NCBI RefSeq assembly: GCF_025244925.1
Contig: NZ_CP104275.1
Coordinates: 1,178,001 to 1,242,000 of the forward strand
From: Arthrobacter zhaoxinii
Lineage (GTDB): Bacteria > Actinomycetota > Actinomycetes > Actinomycetales > Micrococcaceae
Direction: 5' to 3'
Length of the DNA stretch: 64,000 bases
Shown: positions 17,310 through 26,923 of the stretch, piece after piece
Layout: each line of letters begins with the position of its first letter
Numbering within the stretch: position 1 is the stretch's first letter
Made by a program: the position numbers and the translations under genes
The notes under the pieces: model-generated
Seen by the model: the letters and a program-made list of their open reading frames with translations, nothing else
The model's database searches: none
Told to the model about the DNA's origin: nothing

Positions 17310-17804
17310 GTGAGCGCCGAACCCGAAGACCTCCACCCCGCCGGACTGACCCACGTCCGCGAGGACGGCTCCGCGCACATGGTGGATGTCTCCGCCAAGA
17401 CCGAAACCACGCGGCAGGCCACCGCCTCCGCCGTGCTGCGCAGCACCGCCGAGGTGGTCCGCCTGATCGCCGACGGCGGCCTGCCGAAGGGGGATGCGCT
17501 GGCCGTGGCCAGGGTCGCCGGAATCATGGCCGCGAAGCAGACCTCCAACCTCATCCCGCTGTGCCATCCGCTGCCGATCACGAAGGTCACCGTGGACTTC
17601 ACCCCCCGCGAGGGCGACGTCCTGATTGAGGCCACGGTGAAAACCAAGGCACTCACCGGCGTCGAAATGGAAGCGCTGACCGCCGCTTCCGTTGCCGCTC
17701 TGACCCTCTACGACATGATCAAGGCCGTGGACAAGCACGCCCGCATCACGGACATCATGGTGCTCGCCAAATCCGGCGGCAAGAGCGGAGACTGGACGCT
17801 GTGA
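17310..17804 (+). CDS. moaC: Cyclic pyranopterin monophosphate synthase MoaC
   Basis: A 164-residue MoaC of usual length. It works on the MoaA product to make cPMP. Diagnostic stretches are [31 protein letters not shown] and [22 protein letters not shown], with conserved Lys and Asp residues. The GTG start is preceded by AAAGGA. The stop overlaps the start of mog by four bases. Confidence 0.97.
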   Translation: MSAEPEDLHPAGLTHVREDGSAHMVDVSAKTETTRQATASAVLRSTAEVVRLIADGGLPKGDALAVARVAGIMAAKQTSNLIPLCHPLPITKVTVDFTPREGDVLIEATVKTKALTGVEMEALTAASVAALTLYDMIKAVDKHARITDIMVLAKSGGKSGDWTL

Positions 17805-18292
17805 GCGCTCAGACGCCCCGCCGGACGGCCGGGGTCCTGATCGCCTCCACCCGTGCCGCTGCCGGCACCTACCAGGACGAATGCGGGCCGCTCATTGCGG
17901 ACTGGCTGTATGCCCTGGGCTACGACATTGTGCTGGCCGAAGTGGTGCCCGACGGCGTGGAAGTCGCCGCGTCGCTGCAGCGCATCCTCGCCCTGGAACC
18001 GTCGGTGCTGCTGACCAGCGGAGGCACCGGGCTGAGTCCGGACGACGTCACGCCGGAGTCCACCGAACCCCTCCTGGACCGCCAGGTGCCCGGAGTCATG
18101 GAAGCCCTGCGTGCCAAGGGCATGGCATCCACGCCCATGGCCGCCATCAGCCGCGGGTTCGCCGGCACCGCGGGCCGGACGTTCGTGGTCAACCTGCCCG
18201 GTTCCCCGGGCGCCGTCGCGGACGGACTTGCCGTACTGGAACCGATCATCGGCCACATCTGCGGCCAACTGGAAGGAAAACGTGAACACTAG
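17801..18292 (+). CDS. mog: MogA/MoaB-type molybdopterin adenylyltransferase
   Basis: A 163-residue single-domain protein of the MoCF family, which adenylates molybdopterin before molybdenum insertion. The binding motif [17 protein letters not shown] is near 66-83 and NLPGSPGAV near 130. The GTG start overlaps the moaC stop (GTGA). MogA and MoaB cannot be separated from sequence alone, so the symbol is provisional. It overlaps moaE at its end. Confidence 0.9.
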   Translation: MSAQTPRRTAGVLIASTRAAAGTYQDECGPLIADWLYALGYDIVLAEVVPDGVEVAASLQRILALEPSVLLTSGGTGLSPDDVTPESTEPLLDRQVPGVMEALRAKGMASTPMAAISRGFAGTAGRTFVVNLPGSPGAVADGLAVLEPIIGHICGQLEGKREH

Positions 18293-18719
18293 CGAAGTCA
18301 TCCTTGCCGCTGTCTCGGCAGAACCGCTGAGCAGCACCGAGGCCGAACGCGCCGCCTGGTCGCCGGACTGCGGCGCCGTGGTGCTTTTCAGCGGCATTGT
18401 ACGCAACCACGACGACGGCAAGTCCGTCACCGCCCTCGGCTACAGCGCGCACCCCACGGCCGCGGCCGTGCTCAGCGAAGTGGCCGCCGGGATTGCCGCC
18501 AAATACGACGGCATCCGGATCTGGGTTGCCCACCGCACCGGAGACCTTCAGATCGGTGACGCCGCCCTTGTTGCCGCAGTGGCCTCGGCGCACCGGGGGA
18601 CCGCGTTCGCAGCCTGCACCGACCTGGTGGACACCGTCAAGGCGAACGTACCGATCTGGAAAGAGCAAGGCTTTACGGACGGCAGCACCGAATGGGTGGG
18701 CGTCAGCGACCGGCCCTGA
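18282..18719 (+). CDS. moaE: Molybdopterin synthase catalytic subunit MoaE
   Basis: A 145-residue MoaE. It takes sulfur from MoaD to form the dithiolene of molybdopterin. Landmarks are GAVVLFSGIVRNHD, IWVAHRTGDLQIGD and the closing VKANVPIWKEQ, with the catalytic lysines in the last. The frame is open upstream within mog, but GGAAGGA before the GTG at 18282 and the family length fix the start. It is the last gene of the molybdenum operon. Confidence 0.95.
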   Translation: MNTSEVILAAVSAEPLSSTEAERAAWSPDCGAVVLFSGIVRNHDDGKSVTALGYSAHPTAAAVLSEVAAGIAAKYDGIRIWVAHRTGDLQIGDAALVAAVASAHRGTAFAACTDLVDTVKANVPIWKEQGFTDGSTEWVGVSDRP

Positions 18720-18723
18720 CCGG

Positions 18724-18729
18724 TAATCT
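18724..18729 (+). promoter_or_regulatory. -10 hexamer TAATCT of dapB
   Basis: TAATCT ends seven bases before the dapB ATG. A GGAG lies in that interval, so either a leaderless or a very short-leader transcript is possible. Confidence 0.55.
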
Positions 18730-18736
18730 GGAGCAT

Positions 18737-19495
18737 ATGAGCGAAAAACTTGCCGTAGCGGTCCTCGGTGCCGCAGGCCGGATGGGATCCGAGGCTGTTG
18801 CCGCCGTCGAGGCCGCCGAGGACATGGAACTGGTGGCCGCACTGGGCCGGACCGATCCGCTGGAAACCCTGGTCTCCGCCGGAGCCCGGTACGTGGTGGA
18901 CCTGACCGTGCCGGACAGCACCGAGGCGAACGTACGCTTCGCCGTCGAACACGGAATGCACGCCGTCGTGGGGACCACCGGCTGGGACGCCGAACGGCTG
19001 GGCCGGCTCGCGGACCTGCTGGAAACCTCCCCGGGCACCGGTGTGCTCATTGCCCCGAACTTCGCGCTCGGCTCCGTGCTGGCCTCGGCTTTCGCTGCGA
19101 AGGCCGCCCGCTACTTTGAATCGGTGGAACTGATCGAACTCCACCACCCGGACAAGGTGGACGCCCCCTCCGGGACCGCCGTGCGGACCGCACAGCTGAT
19201 TGCGGCCGCCCGTGCGGAGGCCGGCGTCGCAGCGTCGCCGGACGCCACCGCCACGGCGCTGGACGGCGCCCGGGGCGCGGAGGTGGACGGAGTGCACGTG
19301 CATTCGGTCCGCCTGCGCGGCCTGGTGGCCCACCAGGAAGTGCTCCTGGGCGGACCCGGCGAGCAGCTGACCATCCGGCATGATTCCTTCGACCGCGCCT
19401 CGTTCATGCCCGGCGTCCTGCTGGGCCTGCGGCAGGTCGCCGGCCACCCCGGACTGACCGTCGGACTCGACGGCTACCTCAACCTGAACGACTAA
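18737..19495 (+). CDS. dapB: 4-hydroxy-tetrahydrodipicolinate reductase
   Basis: A 252-residue DapB of the lysine/diaminopimelate pathway. The nucleotide-binding loop is VLGAAGRMGSEAV near the N-terminus. The catalytic region reads ELHHPDKVDAPSGTAVRTA with the conserved His and Lys. The C-terminal strand LRGLVAHQEVLLGG is also typical. It is the first of three dap genes in this window (dapA and dapF follow at 21 and 37 kb). The next gene begins eight bases after the stop. Confidence 0.97.
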   Translation: MSEKLAVAVLGAAGRMGSEAVAAVEAAEDMELVAALGRTDPLETLVSAGARYVVDLTVPDSTEANVRFAVEHGMHAVVGTTGWDAERLGRLADLLETSPGTGVLIAPNFALGSVLASAFAAKAARYFESVELIELHHPDKVDAPSGTAVRTAQLIAAARAEAGVAASPDATATALDGARGAEVDGVHVHSVRLRGLVAHQEVLLGGPGEQLTIRHDSFDRASFMPGVLLGLRQVAGHPGLTVGLDGYLNLND

Positions 19496-19503
19496 GGAAC
19501 ACG

Positions 19504-19998
19504 TTGTCTTTCTTCGCGGGCCTATTCGCCAACCGCGCCAAGCTCGGCGTAGCCCTGGTGACGCTGCTGCTGTTCTTCTATCTCGCGGTCTCCGCCCAGC
19601 GCGGCTGGGTGCTGCTGACCTCCCCCGAGCTGTCGGCGAAACTAATGGGTGCGGCCTATCTCGTGCTGCCCGTGGTGGGCGCCTGGGCGCTCATCCGCGA
19701 ACTGATGTTCGGCGCCCGGACCGAGCAGATGGGCCGCATCCTGGCCGCGGAAGGCCGGCTGCCGGTTGATGACCTGCCGCGGACCCCCGCCGGACGGATT
19801 GTGCGCGAAGCCGCGGACGCCCAGTTCCCCCGGTACAAAGCGGAAACCGAGGCCGAGCCGGAGGACTGGCGCAGCTGGTTCCGGCTGTCCTGCGCCTACG
19901 ACGCCGCGGGGGACCGTACCCGGGCGCGGCGGACCATGCGGCAGGCCGGCAGGCTCTTTGCCGGGAGCAGCCGTCCGGGGAGCCGGCCCGACGCCTAG
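19504..19998 (+). CDS. Conserved actinobacterial membrane protein of unknown function
   Basis: A 164-residue protein starting at a TTG with AAGGAAC before it. Two membrane segments (about 13-32 and 45-64) are followed by a cytoplasmic region of 95 residues with DLPRTPAGRIVREAADAQFP and a helical stretch (WRSWFRLSCAYDAAGDRTRA) resembling a single TPR-like hairpin. The end is basic. It is probably transcribed with dapB. Its stop overlaps the convergent gene by four bases. Confidence 0.8.
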   Translation: MSFFAGLFANRAKLGVALVTLLLFFYLAVSAQRGWVLLTSPELSAKLMGAAYLVLPVVGAWALIRELMFGARTEQMGRILAAEGRLPVDDLPRTPAGRIVREAADAQFPRYKAETEAEPEDWRSWFRLSCAYDAAGDRTRARRTMRQAGRLFAGSSRPGSRPDA

Positions 19999-21191
19999 CG
20001 TTTCTGCCCGGCGGGGGCCACGCCGCGTCCGGCTTTGCCGCGGGCCAGCCGCGAGGCGCCGGAGGTGACCAATTCCAGCGGACCCCGGGCCTCGATGCGC
20101 TGGAACAGGATGGCCAGCACCACGAAAAACGTCACCTGGATCCAGTACACCGGCAGCGGTTCCAGCGGCGGGCTCTGCAGGTCCACCATCGTCATGACCC
20201 ACACATGCAGGCTGTAGAGGGTCAGCGTCATGGCACCGGCCGCGGACAGCGGCAGCAGCAGGAGCGGCCGGGCACGCGTCAGCAGCAGGCACACCCCGAG
20301 GACGGCGGCAGCAGTGCCTGCCGTGTGCAGCATGTCCAGGCTGGTGTTGGAATGCGGCCCGGCCAATGCCAGCCACCACCAGGACCCGGTCTGCTCCACC
20401 GAGCTGAGGTTGACCTCCATCATCCGCGCCAGCGGCCACCGCTGCCCGGATTCGGTGGCGGTGAGGGCGTCCAGTCCGCCCAGCTCGCCCAGCAGATAGG
20501 AAGAGATGAACTTGGCGGACACCGCGGCAAAGACTCCGGCGACAAGCAGCCCCGCCTGGACCGGCAGGCTCGTCAGCGCCAGCCGCCCGATCACCAGGCC
20601 CAGCAGGATGTAGCTCAGCCACTGCAGCACAGGGTAGAACCCGGTGACGAAGAGGTCCGCCGCCAGGACGGCTGGTGTGCCGAACGCTTCCCAGGTGATG
20701 TTTCCGCTGATTTCCGACGGCGCCAGGGTTTCGACCAGCCAGCCGCGCAGCAGGTAGGCAAGCACGGGGGAAAGCAGCAGCCAGCTCCCCGCCCAGACGG
20801 CCAGACGGCGCAGCGGCATACCCAGGAACGGCAGTGCCAGCAGGAACAGTACGGCGTAATGGAACAGGATGACGGCGATGTTGGTTTCCAGGCCGCCCAG
20901 CACCAGGCCCACCAGGGCAATGATGAGCGCGCGGACGGCAATTCCCCGCCGGTCCCCGCCCAGGGCCCGGGCTTCGCGGGGTTCACTGCCGCCGGTCAGC
21001 AGCGCCAGTCCAACGCCGGCGACCACCGCGAACAACGCCGAGGAGCGGCCGGAGAACACCAGTCCGGTGAGGGTGGGTTCGCCGGTTTCCTGGTGGTAGA
21101 GCGGCAGCGCATGCGTGGCGATCATGCCCAGAAGGGCAATCCCGCGGGCAGCGTCGATGCCGGTCAGGCGGCGTTGGATCATGCACAGCAT
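19995..21191 (-). CDS. Polytopic membrane protein, acyltransferase-like (DUF1624/DUF418 type)
   Basis: A 398-residue protein with about ten hydrophobic segments. The beginning GIDAARGIALLGMIATHALPL is the signature of membrane acyltransferase-like proteins (heparan-alpha-glucosaminide N-acetyltransferase-like and DUF418 families). A second start three codons downstream (MIQRRLTG, at 21182) is equally possible. The C-terminus has the charged, basic end expected in the cytoplasm. Substrate and role are not known. It separates dapB from dapA on the opposite strand. Confidence 0.8.
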   Translation of the reverse strand: MLCMIQRRLTGIDAARGIALLGMIATHALPLYHQETGEPTLTGLVFSGRSSALFAVVAGVGLALLTGGSEPREARALGGDRRGIAVRALIIALVGLVLGGLETNIAVILFHYAVLFLLALPFLGMPLRRLAVWAGSWLLLSPVLAYLLRGWLVETLAPSEISGNITWEAFGTPAVLAADLFVTGFYPVLQWLSYILLGLVIGRLALTSLPVQAGLLVAGVFAAVSAKFISSYLLGELGGLDALTATESGQRWPLARMMEVNLSSVEQTGSWWWLALAGPHSNTSLDMLHTAGTAAAVLGVCLLLTRARPLLLLPLSAAGAMTLTLYSLHVWVMTMVDLQSPPLEPLPVYWIQVTFFVVLAILFQRIEARGPLELVTSGASRLARGKAGRGVAPAGQKR

Positions 21192-21287
21192 CGTCTCACA
21201 GCCTGCCGGGGCCGAACCTCCCCGTCCGGGACCGCGGACGTACCCCGCCCAGCGCTCCGTTCCCCGCAGCAGGTTGTCCCATTGCCT

Positions 21288-21311
21288 CCCGTAACGGGTA
21301 ACGTTTTACCC
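21288..21311 (+). promoter_or_regulatory. Overlapping palindromes across the dapA -10 region
   Basis: CCCGT-A-ACGGG (21288-21298) overlaps GGGTAA-CGTT-TTACCC (21296-21311). The second covers the -10 hexamer TAACGT (21299-21304) and ends on the base before the dapA ATG. GTAACG also occurs twice, seven bases apart. A TTGTCC at 21274-21279 could be the -35. The layout is what an operator would look like. Confidence 0.55.
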
Positions 21312-22229
21312 ATGGAATCAGACAACCGCACGCTTCCCTTCGGCACCCTCGTCACCGCCATGGTGACCCCGTTCACCGAGGACGGTGAAGTGGACTTCGA
21401 TGCCACTGCCTACCTCGCGAACAAGCTCGTCGAAGATGGCTGCGACGGCCTGGTGGTTTCCGGCACCACGGGTGAGACCTCCACCCTGGAGGACAGCGAG
21501 AAGGAAGACCTGTTCCGCGTAGTGGCCGAGACGGTGGGTGGCCGGGCAAAGGTGATCGCCGGAACCGGCACCAATCACACCTCCCACTCCGTGGAGATGG
21601 CCCGCCGGGCAGAGCGTGCCGGTGCCGACGCCCAGCTTGTGGTTACCCCGTATTACAACAAGCCCACGCAGGCAGGCGTGATCGCGCACTACGATGCCGT
21701 CACCGCAGCCACTGACCTGCCCGTCATGCTCTACGACATCCCCGGCCGCGCCGGCATTGCCCTGAGCACCTCCACCATCTTCCGCCTGGCCGAGAACCCC
21801 CGGATCCTGGCGCTGAAGGACGCAAAGGGAGACTTCGCTGCGATCACGCGGGTGCTCGCCAACACCACGCTGGATGTCTACGCCGGCGACGACGGACTGA
21901 CCCTGCCATGGATGGCCGCGGGCGCCGTCGGCGTCGTCAGCGTCTCCGCCCACGTTGCCACCGCACAGTTCCGTGCCCTGGTCGACGCCGCCGCGGCCGG
22001 GGACTTCGCCACCGCCCGCCGCATCCACTTCGAACTGGACCCGGTGATCCGCGCCGTGATGACCCACATCCCCGGCGCCGTGTCGGCGAAGCAGATCCTG
22101 GCCATGCAGAAGGTTCTTCCCTCCGCCGCCGTCCGCCTGCCGCTGGTGGCTCCGGACGCCGTCGAGATGGAAACCATCCTGACCGACCTGGCCGAAGCCG
22201 GCATGGACTTCTCCCGGACCGAGGCCTAA
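21312..22229 (+). CDS. dapA: 4-hydroxy-tetrahydrodipicolinate synthase
   Basis: A 305-residue DapA that condenses pyruvate and aspartate semialdehyde. Expected motifs are present: VVSGTTGETSTL near 45-55, the catalytic tyrosine in VTPYYNKPTQ, and the Schiff-base lysine in ILALKDAKGD near 172. GDDGLTLPWMAAGAVGVVS follows. The frame is open for over 1 kb upstream, but only the ATG at 21312 fits the family N-terminus and lies seven bases behind a -10 hexamer. The RNase J gene follows after six bases. Confidence 0.97.
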   Translation: MESDNRTLPFGTLVTAMVTPFTEDGEVDFDATAYLANKLVEDGCDGLVVSGTTGETSTLEDSEKEDLFRVVAETVGGRAKVIAGTGTNHTSHSVEMARRAERAGADAQLVVTPYYNKPTQAGVIAHYDAVTAATDLPVMLYDIPGRAGIALSTSTIFRLAENPRILALKDAKGDFAAITRVLANTTLDVYAGDDGLTLPWMAAGAVGVVSVSAHVATAQFRALVDAAAAGDFATARRIHFELDPVIRAVMTHIPGAVSAKQILAMQKVLPSAAVRLPLVAPDAVEMETILTDLAEAGMDFSRTEA

Positions 22230-22235
22230 GCAACC

Positions 22236-23927
22236 ATGAGCGAAACTGCCGGAACCGGCTTGTTGACCCCTCCGCCGCTGGAAGAAGGAACGCTCCGCAT
22301 CGTCGCCCTCGGCGGGCTGGGGGAAATCGGCCGCAACATGGCCGTCTTCGAGATCGACGGCAAGCTGCTGGTCGTGGACTGCGGCGTCCTCTTCCCCGAG
22401 GAGACCCAGCCGGGCGTCGACCTCATCCTGCCGGACTTCTCCTACATCGAGGACCGCCTGGACGACGTCGTCGGCGTGGTACTCACCCATGGCCACGAGG
22501 ACCACATCGGTGCCGTGCCCTACCTGCTGCGGCTCAAGAACGACATCCCGCTGATCGGCTCGCAGCTGACGCTGGCACTGGTGGAGGCAAAGCTGCAGGA
22601 ACACCGCATCAAGCCGTTCTCCCTGACCGTCACCGAGGGGCAGATTGAACAGCTCGGCCCGTTCGAATGCGAATTCGTGGCCGTCAACCACTCCATCCCC
22701 GACGCGCTGGCCGTGTTCATCCGGACCGCCGCCGGCACGGTGCTGCACACCGGCGACTTCAAGATGGACCAGCTGCCCCTGGACGGCCGGATCACGGACC
22801 TGCGCGCCTTCGCCCGGCTGGGCGAAGAAGGCGTTGACCTGTTTATGGCCGACTCCACCAACGCCGACGTCCCGGGCTTCACCACCGCGGAACGCGAAAT
22901 CGGCCCGGTGCTGCAGGAACTGTTCGGCAAGGTGGACAAGCGCATCATCGTCGCTTCGTTCTCCTCGCACATCCACCGGGTGCAGCAGGTCCTCGACGCC
23001 GCCGCCGCGCACAACCGCTTCGTCTGCTTTGTCGGCCGGTCCATGGTGCGCAACATGGCCATCGCCGAGAAGCTCGGCTACCTGCACGTGCCCGAAGGCA
23101 TCCTCGTGGACCTGAAGAACGTCGACGAGCTGCCGGACAACAAGGTGGTGCTGATGTCCACCGGATCCCAGGGCGAGCCCATGGCAGCCCTGTCCCGGAT
23201 GGCCAACGGCGACCACCGCATCCGCGTCGGCAAGGGAGACACAGTCATCCTCGCCTCGTCCCTGATCCCGGGCAACGAAAACGCCGTGTTCCGCGTGATC
23301 AACGGGCTGCTGCGCCTGGGCGCCGACGTCGTCCACAAGGGCAACGCGAAAATCCACGTCTCCGGCCACGCGGCGGCCGGGGAACTGCTGTACTGCTACA
23401 ACATCCTGCGGCCGAAAAACGCCATGCCGGTGCACGGCGAGACCCGGCACCTCATCGCCAACGGCCGCCTGGCGGCCGCCACCGGCGTCCCGGAGCAGAA
23501 CATCATCCTGGCCGACGACGGCACGGTGGTGGACCTGCGCGACGGCAAGGCCCGCATAGTCGGGGAAGTGGAGTGCGGATTCGTCTACGTGGACGGCTCC
23601 AGCGTCGGCGCGATTACCGACACCGACCTGAAGGACCGGCGGATCCTGAGCGAAGAAGGCTTCATTTCCATCATTTCCGTGGTGAACCGCAGCACCGGCA
23701 CCATTGTCTCCGGTCCCGAGATCCATGCGCGCGGCTTCGCCGAAGGGGATGCGGTGTTTGACGAGATCATCCCCAAGATCAGTGCGGCACTGGAAGAAGC
23801 GGTCCGCTCCAACTCCGACCACACCACGTACCAGCTGCAGCAGGTGGTCCGCCGGGTGGTGGGCACCTGGGTCAACCGGCGGCTGAGGCGCCGTCCCATG
23901 ATCGTTCCGGTGGTGGTCGAGGCCTAG
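22236..23927 (+). CDS. rnj: Ribonuclease J
   Basis: A 563-residue metallo-beta-lactamase/beta-CASP nuclease. The zinc-binding HGHEDH is at residues 85-90, and further ligands are in HTGDFKMD near 173 and the later HVSGHA and PVHGE motifs. The beta-CASP part has MADSTNAD and ASFSSHIHRVQQ. A C-terminal domain follows. RNase J acts in RNA maturation and 5'-3' decay in actinobacteria. Placement after dapA is a conserved actinobacterial arrangement and suggests co-transcription. Confidence 0.96.
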   Translation: MSETAGTGLLTPPPLEEGTLRIVALGGLGEIGRNMAVFEIDGKLLVVDCGVLFPEETQPGVDLILPDFSYIEDRLDDVVGVVLTHGHEDHIGAVPYLLRLKNDIPLIGSQLTLALVEAKLQEHRIKPFSLTVTEGQIEQLGPFECEFVAVNHSIPDALAVFIRTAAGTVLHTGDFKMDQLPLDGRITDLRAFARLGEEGVDLFMADSTNADVPGFTTAEREIGPVLQELFGKVDKRIIVASFSSHIHRVQQVLDAAAAHNRFVCFVGRSMVRNMAIAEKLGYLHVPEGILVDLKNVDELPDNKVVLMSTGSQGEPMAALSRMANGDHRIRVGKGDTVILASSLIPGNENAVFRVINGLLRLGADVVHKGNAKIHVSGHAAAGELLYCYNILRPKNAMPVHGETRHLIANGRLAAATGVPEQNIILADDGTVVDLRDGKARIVGEVECGFVYVDGSSVGAITDTDLKDRRILSEEGFISIISVVNRSTGTIVSGPEIHARGFAEGDAVFDEIIPKISAALEEAVRSNSDHTTYQLQQVVRRVVGTWVNRRLRRRPMIVPVVVEA

Positions 23928-24010
23928 GTCCGGCCGTGGTAGGGGCCGGAAAAGTAGTCCCCGGGGCGGTCCCCGCCGCGTAAATCCGGGGGATCGGGGG
24001 ACGCATCGGG

Positions 24011-24016
24011 TAGCGT
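24011..24016 (+). promoter_or_regulatory. -10 hexamer TAGCGT of ftsK, leaderless type
   Basis: TAGCGT ends seven bases before the ATG at 24024. This spacing argues for that ATG rather than the GTG at 24015, which overlaps the hexamer. Confidence 0.6.
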
Positions 24017-24023
24017 GGCTCGT

Positions 24024-26915
24024 ATGGCGACTCGTACTTCCCCTGCCGCACGCAGCGGTGCCTCCGGCCGGACTCCGGCCCGGAACTCCGGCGGCAGCTC
24101 CAGCAAGACATCAGGCAAGTCCGGCGCGCGCGGCGGATCCGGAGGCCGGGGAACCTCCGTGTCGCAGCAGGCGCCCCCGGACCAGCTGCCCCTGCCGCTG
24201 CGCGCGGTGGAGAGCGCCTGGATGGGTATTTCCCGCCTCGCGGGAGCCGGCGTCCGCAAGCTCGGCACCGACGTTTCCCCGGAGCGGGAAGTCCGCCGTG
24301 ACGGCACCGGTTTCTTCCTGATCCTCCTCGCCCTCGCGGTTGCCACCGTGGAGTGGTGGGCCCTGCGCGGTCCCGTTGCCGACGTTATCCATGCCGGCGC
24401 GGCAGGCACCTTCGGCTGGATGGCGGTGGTCCTGCCCTTCATGCTCACCACCGGCGCCGTCCGCCTGTTCCGCTACCCGGAGCGCCACCGGGCCAACAGC
24501 AGGATCAGCATCGGCCTGGTAATCATGCTGTTTGCCGGCGCCGGGATCACCCACATTGCCGGTGGGTCACCGGCGTTGTCGGACGGCTTCGACCGGCTCT
24601 GGGCCTCCGGCGGCATTGTCGGCTTCCTGGTTGCAGGTCCGCTGTCCGCAGCACTCACCACCTGGCCGGTCCTGGCTCTCCTGTCCTTCCTGGTGTTCGT
24701 GAGTGTCCTGATCACCACCGCCACGCCGTTCCGCCACATTCCGCTGCGCCTTCGCGCGATGTACGAACACCTGATGGGCCAGGACCTCGCCCCCGACGAT
24801 CCCGAAGCGCACGACCAGAGCTACCTCTACGGCGCACCGAAGCCGGAAAAGGTCCGGAAGCCGCGCAAGAGCCGCCGCGAGAAGGAAGCCGAGGCAGCCG
24901 CCGCGCAGGAGGGCTTTGCCGGCGACGAAGCCTTCGAACGCGCCCTGCTGCAGGACGAGGAAGATGAGGCAGCCGCCGCTGCCGCGGCTGCGCCGGCCGT
25001 ACCTCCGGGAGTCCGGCGCCCCACGCAGTCCGAACTGGCCACGCAGAAGATCCGCCGCAACCAGGGCCTGCCGGTCGACGGCGGCACGGACTCCGCCGAG
25101 CCGCCCACCGAGGCCATCAGCACGGTCCCCGGCGCCACCGAGGTCCTGAACCTGGCCGCGGTGCCGCCGGTTGCCCCCGTGCCGTCCCGGCCGGTCCAGC
25201 CGGTACCCCCGGCCACTCCCATCCCGCAGCGCACCGAGCAGCTGCAGCTCTCCGGCGACATCACCTATACGCTGCCGCCGTCGGACTTCCTGCCCCCGGG
25301 ACCGCCGGCAAAGGAGCGCTCCGAAGCCAACGACGCCGTCGTCGCCGCCCTGACGCACACGCTCGAGCAGTTCAACGTGGACGCCAAGGTCACCGGGTTC
25401 TCCCGCGGACCGACGGTCACCCGCTACGAGATCGAACTCGGCGAAGGCACCAAGGTGGAACGCGTCACGGCGCTGTCCAAGAACATTGCCTACGCCGTGG
25501 CCAGCTCCGACGTACGCATCCTGTCGCCCATCCCGGGCAAGTCCGCCATCGGCATCGAGATCCCGAACGCGGACAAGGAAGTTGTGGCCCTGGGCGACGT
25601 CCTGCGGTCCAACTCCGCACGGAAGACCGAGCACCCCATGGTGATGGGCGTCGGCAAGGACGTCGAGGGCGGCTTCGTCGTGGCCAACCTGGCCAAGATG
25701 CCCCACCTGCTGGTGGCCGGCGCCACCGGCGCGGGCAAGTCCTCCTTCGTGAACTCGATGATCACCTCCATCCTGATGCGCTCCACACCGGACGAGGTGC
25801 GCATGGTGATGGTGGACCCCAAGCGCGTGGAACTGACCGCGTATGAAGGCGTTCCGCACCTGATCACCCCAATCATCACCAACCCGAAGAAGGCCGCGGA
25901 GGCACTGCAGTGGGTGGTCCGCGAAATGGACACCCGCTACGACGACCTCGCAAACTTCGGCTTCAAGCACATCGACGACTTCAACAAGGCCGTCCGCAAC
26001 GGCAAGGTGGTGCCCCCGGCCGGCTCCAAGCGGGTCATCCGGGCCTACCCGTACCTGCTCGTGATCGTGGACGAGCTCGCCGACCTGATGATGGTCGCCC
26101 CGCGGGACGTCGAAGACTCCATCGTGCGCATCACGCAGCTGGCCCGCGCCGCCGGCATCCACCTGGTGCTGGCCACCCAGCGGCCCTCCGTGGACGTGGT
26201 CACCGGCCTGATCAAGGCCAACGTTCCCTCCCGCATGGCCTTCGCCACCTCCTCGGTAACCGACTCCCGCGTGGTCCTGGACCAGCCCGGTGCCGAGAAG
26301 CTCCTGGGCCAGGGCGATGCCCTGTTCCTGCCGATGGGATCCAACAAACCCATCCGTGTGCAGGGGGCCTGGGTTACTGAGTCCGAGATCCACCGGGTCG
26401 TGGAGCATGTGAAGGGCCAGCTGCAGGCCGTCTACCGCGAAGACGTTGCGGTCACAGCACCGAAGAAGCAGATCGACGACGACATCGGAGACGACCTCGA
26501 TGTCCTGCTCCAGGCAACCGAACTGGTGGTGACCACGCAGTTCGGGTCCACCTCCATGCTCCAGCGCAAGCTGCGCGTGGGCTTCGCGAAGGCCGGCCGG
26601 CTCATGGACCTGCTGGAATCCCGCGGCGTGGTGGGACCCTCCGAAGGGTCCAAGGCGCGCGACGTGCTCGTGAAGCCGGATGACCTGGCTGCCACCCTCG
26701 CTGCCATCAGCGGAGGCGACGCCCCGGCTCCGTCAGGAGGCGCCGGGGCCGCCGCGCTGGCGGACAACGCGAATGCCAACCACGGCTTCGACCCCACCGG
26801 ACCGGTGGACCTGGTGGCCGCGGATCTGGACAGCCGTCCCCAGGTGGAGGATTACCACGATGACGCGGAGGATCCCGACGGATCCGAAGACGCGTGGAAT
26901 CTCACGGGCCGGTGA
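24024..26915 (+). CDS. ftsK: DNA translocase FtsK/SpoIIIE
   Basis: A 963-residue DNA translocase acting at the septum in chromosome segregation. The first 60 residues are Ser/Gly/Arg-rich. Four membrane segments follow between about 95 and 235. A long Ala/Pro/charged linker runs to about 420. The motor shows Walker A GATGAGKSS near 566 and Walker B YLLVIVDELADLMM near 680. A winged-helix gamma domain lies near 820-880 (SMLQRKLRVGFAKAGRLMDLLE), which reads KOPS-type DNA motifs. The tail is acidic. The GTG at 24015 is an alternative start. Confidence 0.96.
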   Translation: MATRTSPAARSGASGRTPARNSGGSSSKTSGKSGARGGSGGRGTSVSQQAPPDQLPLPLRAVESAWMGISRLAGAGVRKLGTDVSPEREVRRDGTGFFLILLALAVATVEWWALRGPVADVIHAGAAGTFGWMAVVLPFMLTTGAVRLFRYPERHRANSRISIGLVIMLFAGAGITHIAGGSPALSDGFDRLWASGGIVGFLVAGPLSAALTTWPVLALLSFLVFVSVLITTATPFRHIPLRLRAMYEHLMGQDLAPDDPEAHDQSYLYGAPKPEKVRKPRKSRREKEAEAAAAQEGFAGDEAFERALLQDEEDEAAAAAAAAPAVPPGVRRPTQSELATQKIRRNQGLPVDGGTDSAEPPTEAISTVPGATEVLNLAAVPPVAPVPSRPVQPVPPATPIPQRTEQLQLSGDITYTLPPSDFLPPGPPAKERSEANDAVVAALTHTLEQFNVDAKVTGFSRGPTVTRYEIELGEGTKVERVTALSKNIAYAVASSDVRILSPIPGKSAIGIEIPNADKEVVALGDVLRSNSARKTEHPMVMGVGKDVEGGFVVANLAKMPHLLVAGATGAGKSSFVNSMITSILMRSTPDEVRMVMVDPKRVELTAYEGVPHLITPIITNPKKAAEALQWVVREMDTRYDDLANFGFKHIDDFNKAVRNGKVVPPAGSKRVIRAYPYLLVIVDELADLMMVAPRDVEDSIVRITQLARAAGIHLVLATQRPSVDVVTGLIKANVPSRMAFATSSVTDSRVVLDQPGAEKLLGQGDALFLPMGSNKPIRVQGAWVTESEIHRVVEHVKGQLQAVYREDVAVTAPKKQIDDDIGDDLDVLLQATELVVTTQFGSTSMLQRKLRVGFAKAGRLMDLLESRGVVGPSEGSKARDVLVKPDDLAATLAAISGGDAPAPSGGAGAAALADNANANHGFDPTGPVDLVAADLDSRPQVEDYHDDAEDPDGSEDAWNLTGR

Positions 26916-26923
26916 ATCTTCGC

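Noticed and set aside
20205..21311. Upstream extension of the dapA frame
   Set aside because: It covers the antisense of the acyltransferase-like gene and has no dapA homology. The -10 hexamer and palindromes before 21312 mark the real start.
21318..23822. Open frame of 834 codons on minus opposite dapA and rnj
   Set aside because: Crosses two convincing plus-strand genes and their junction, with no motif of its own.
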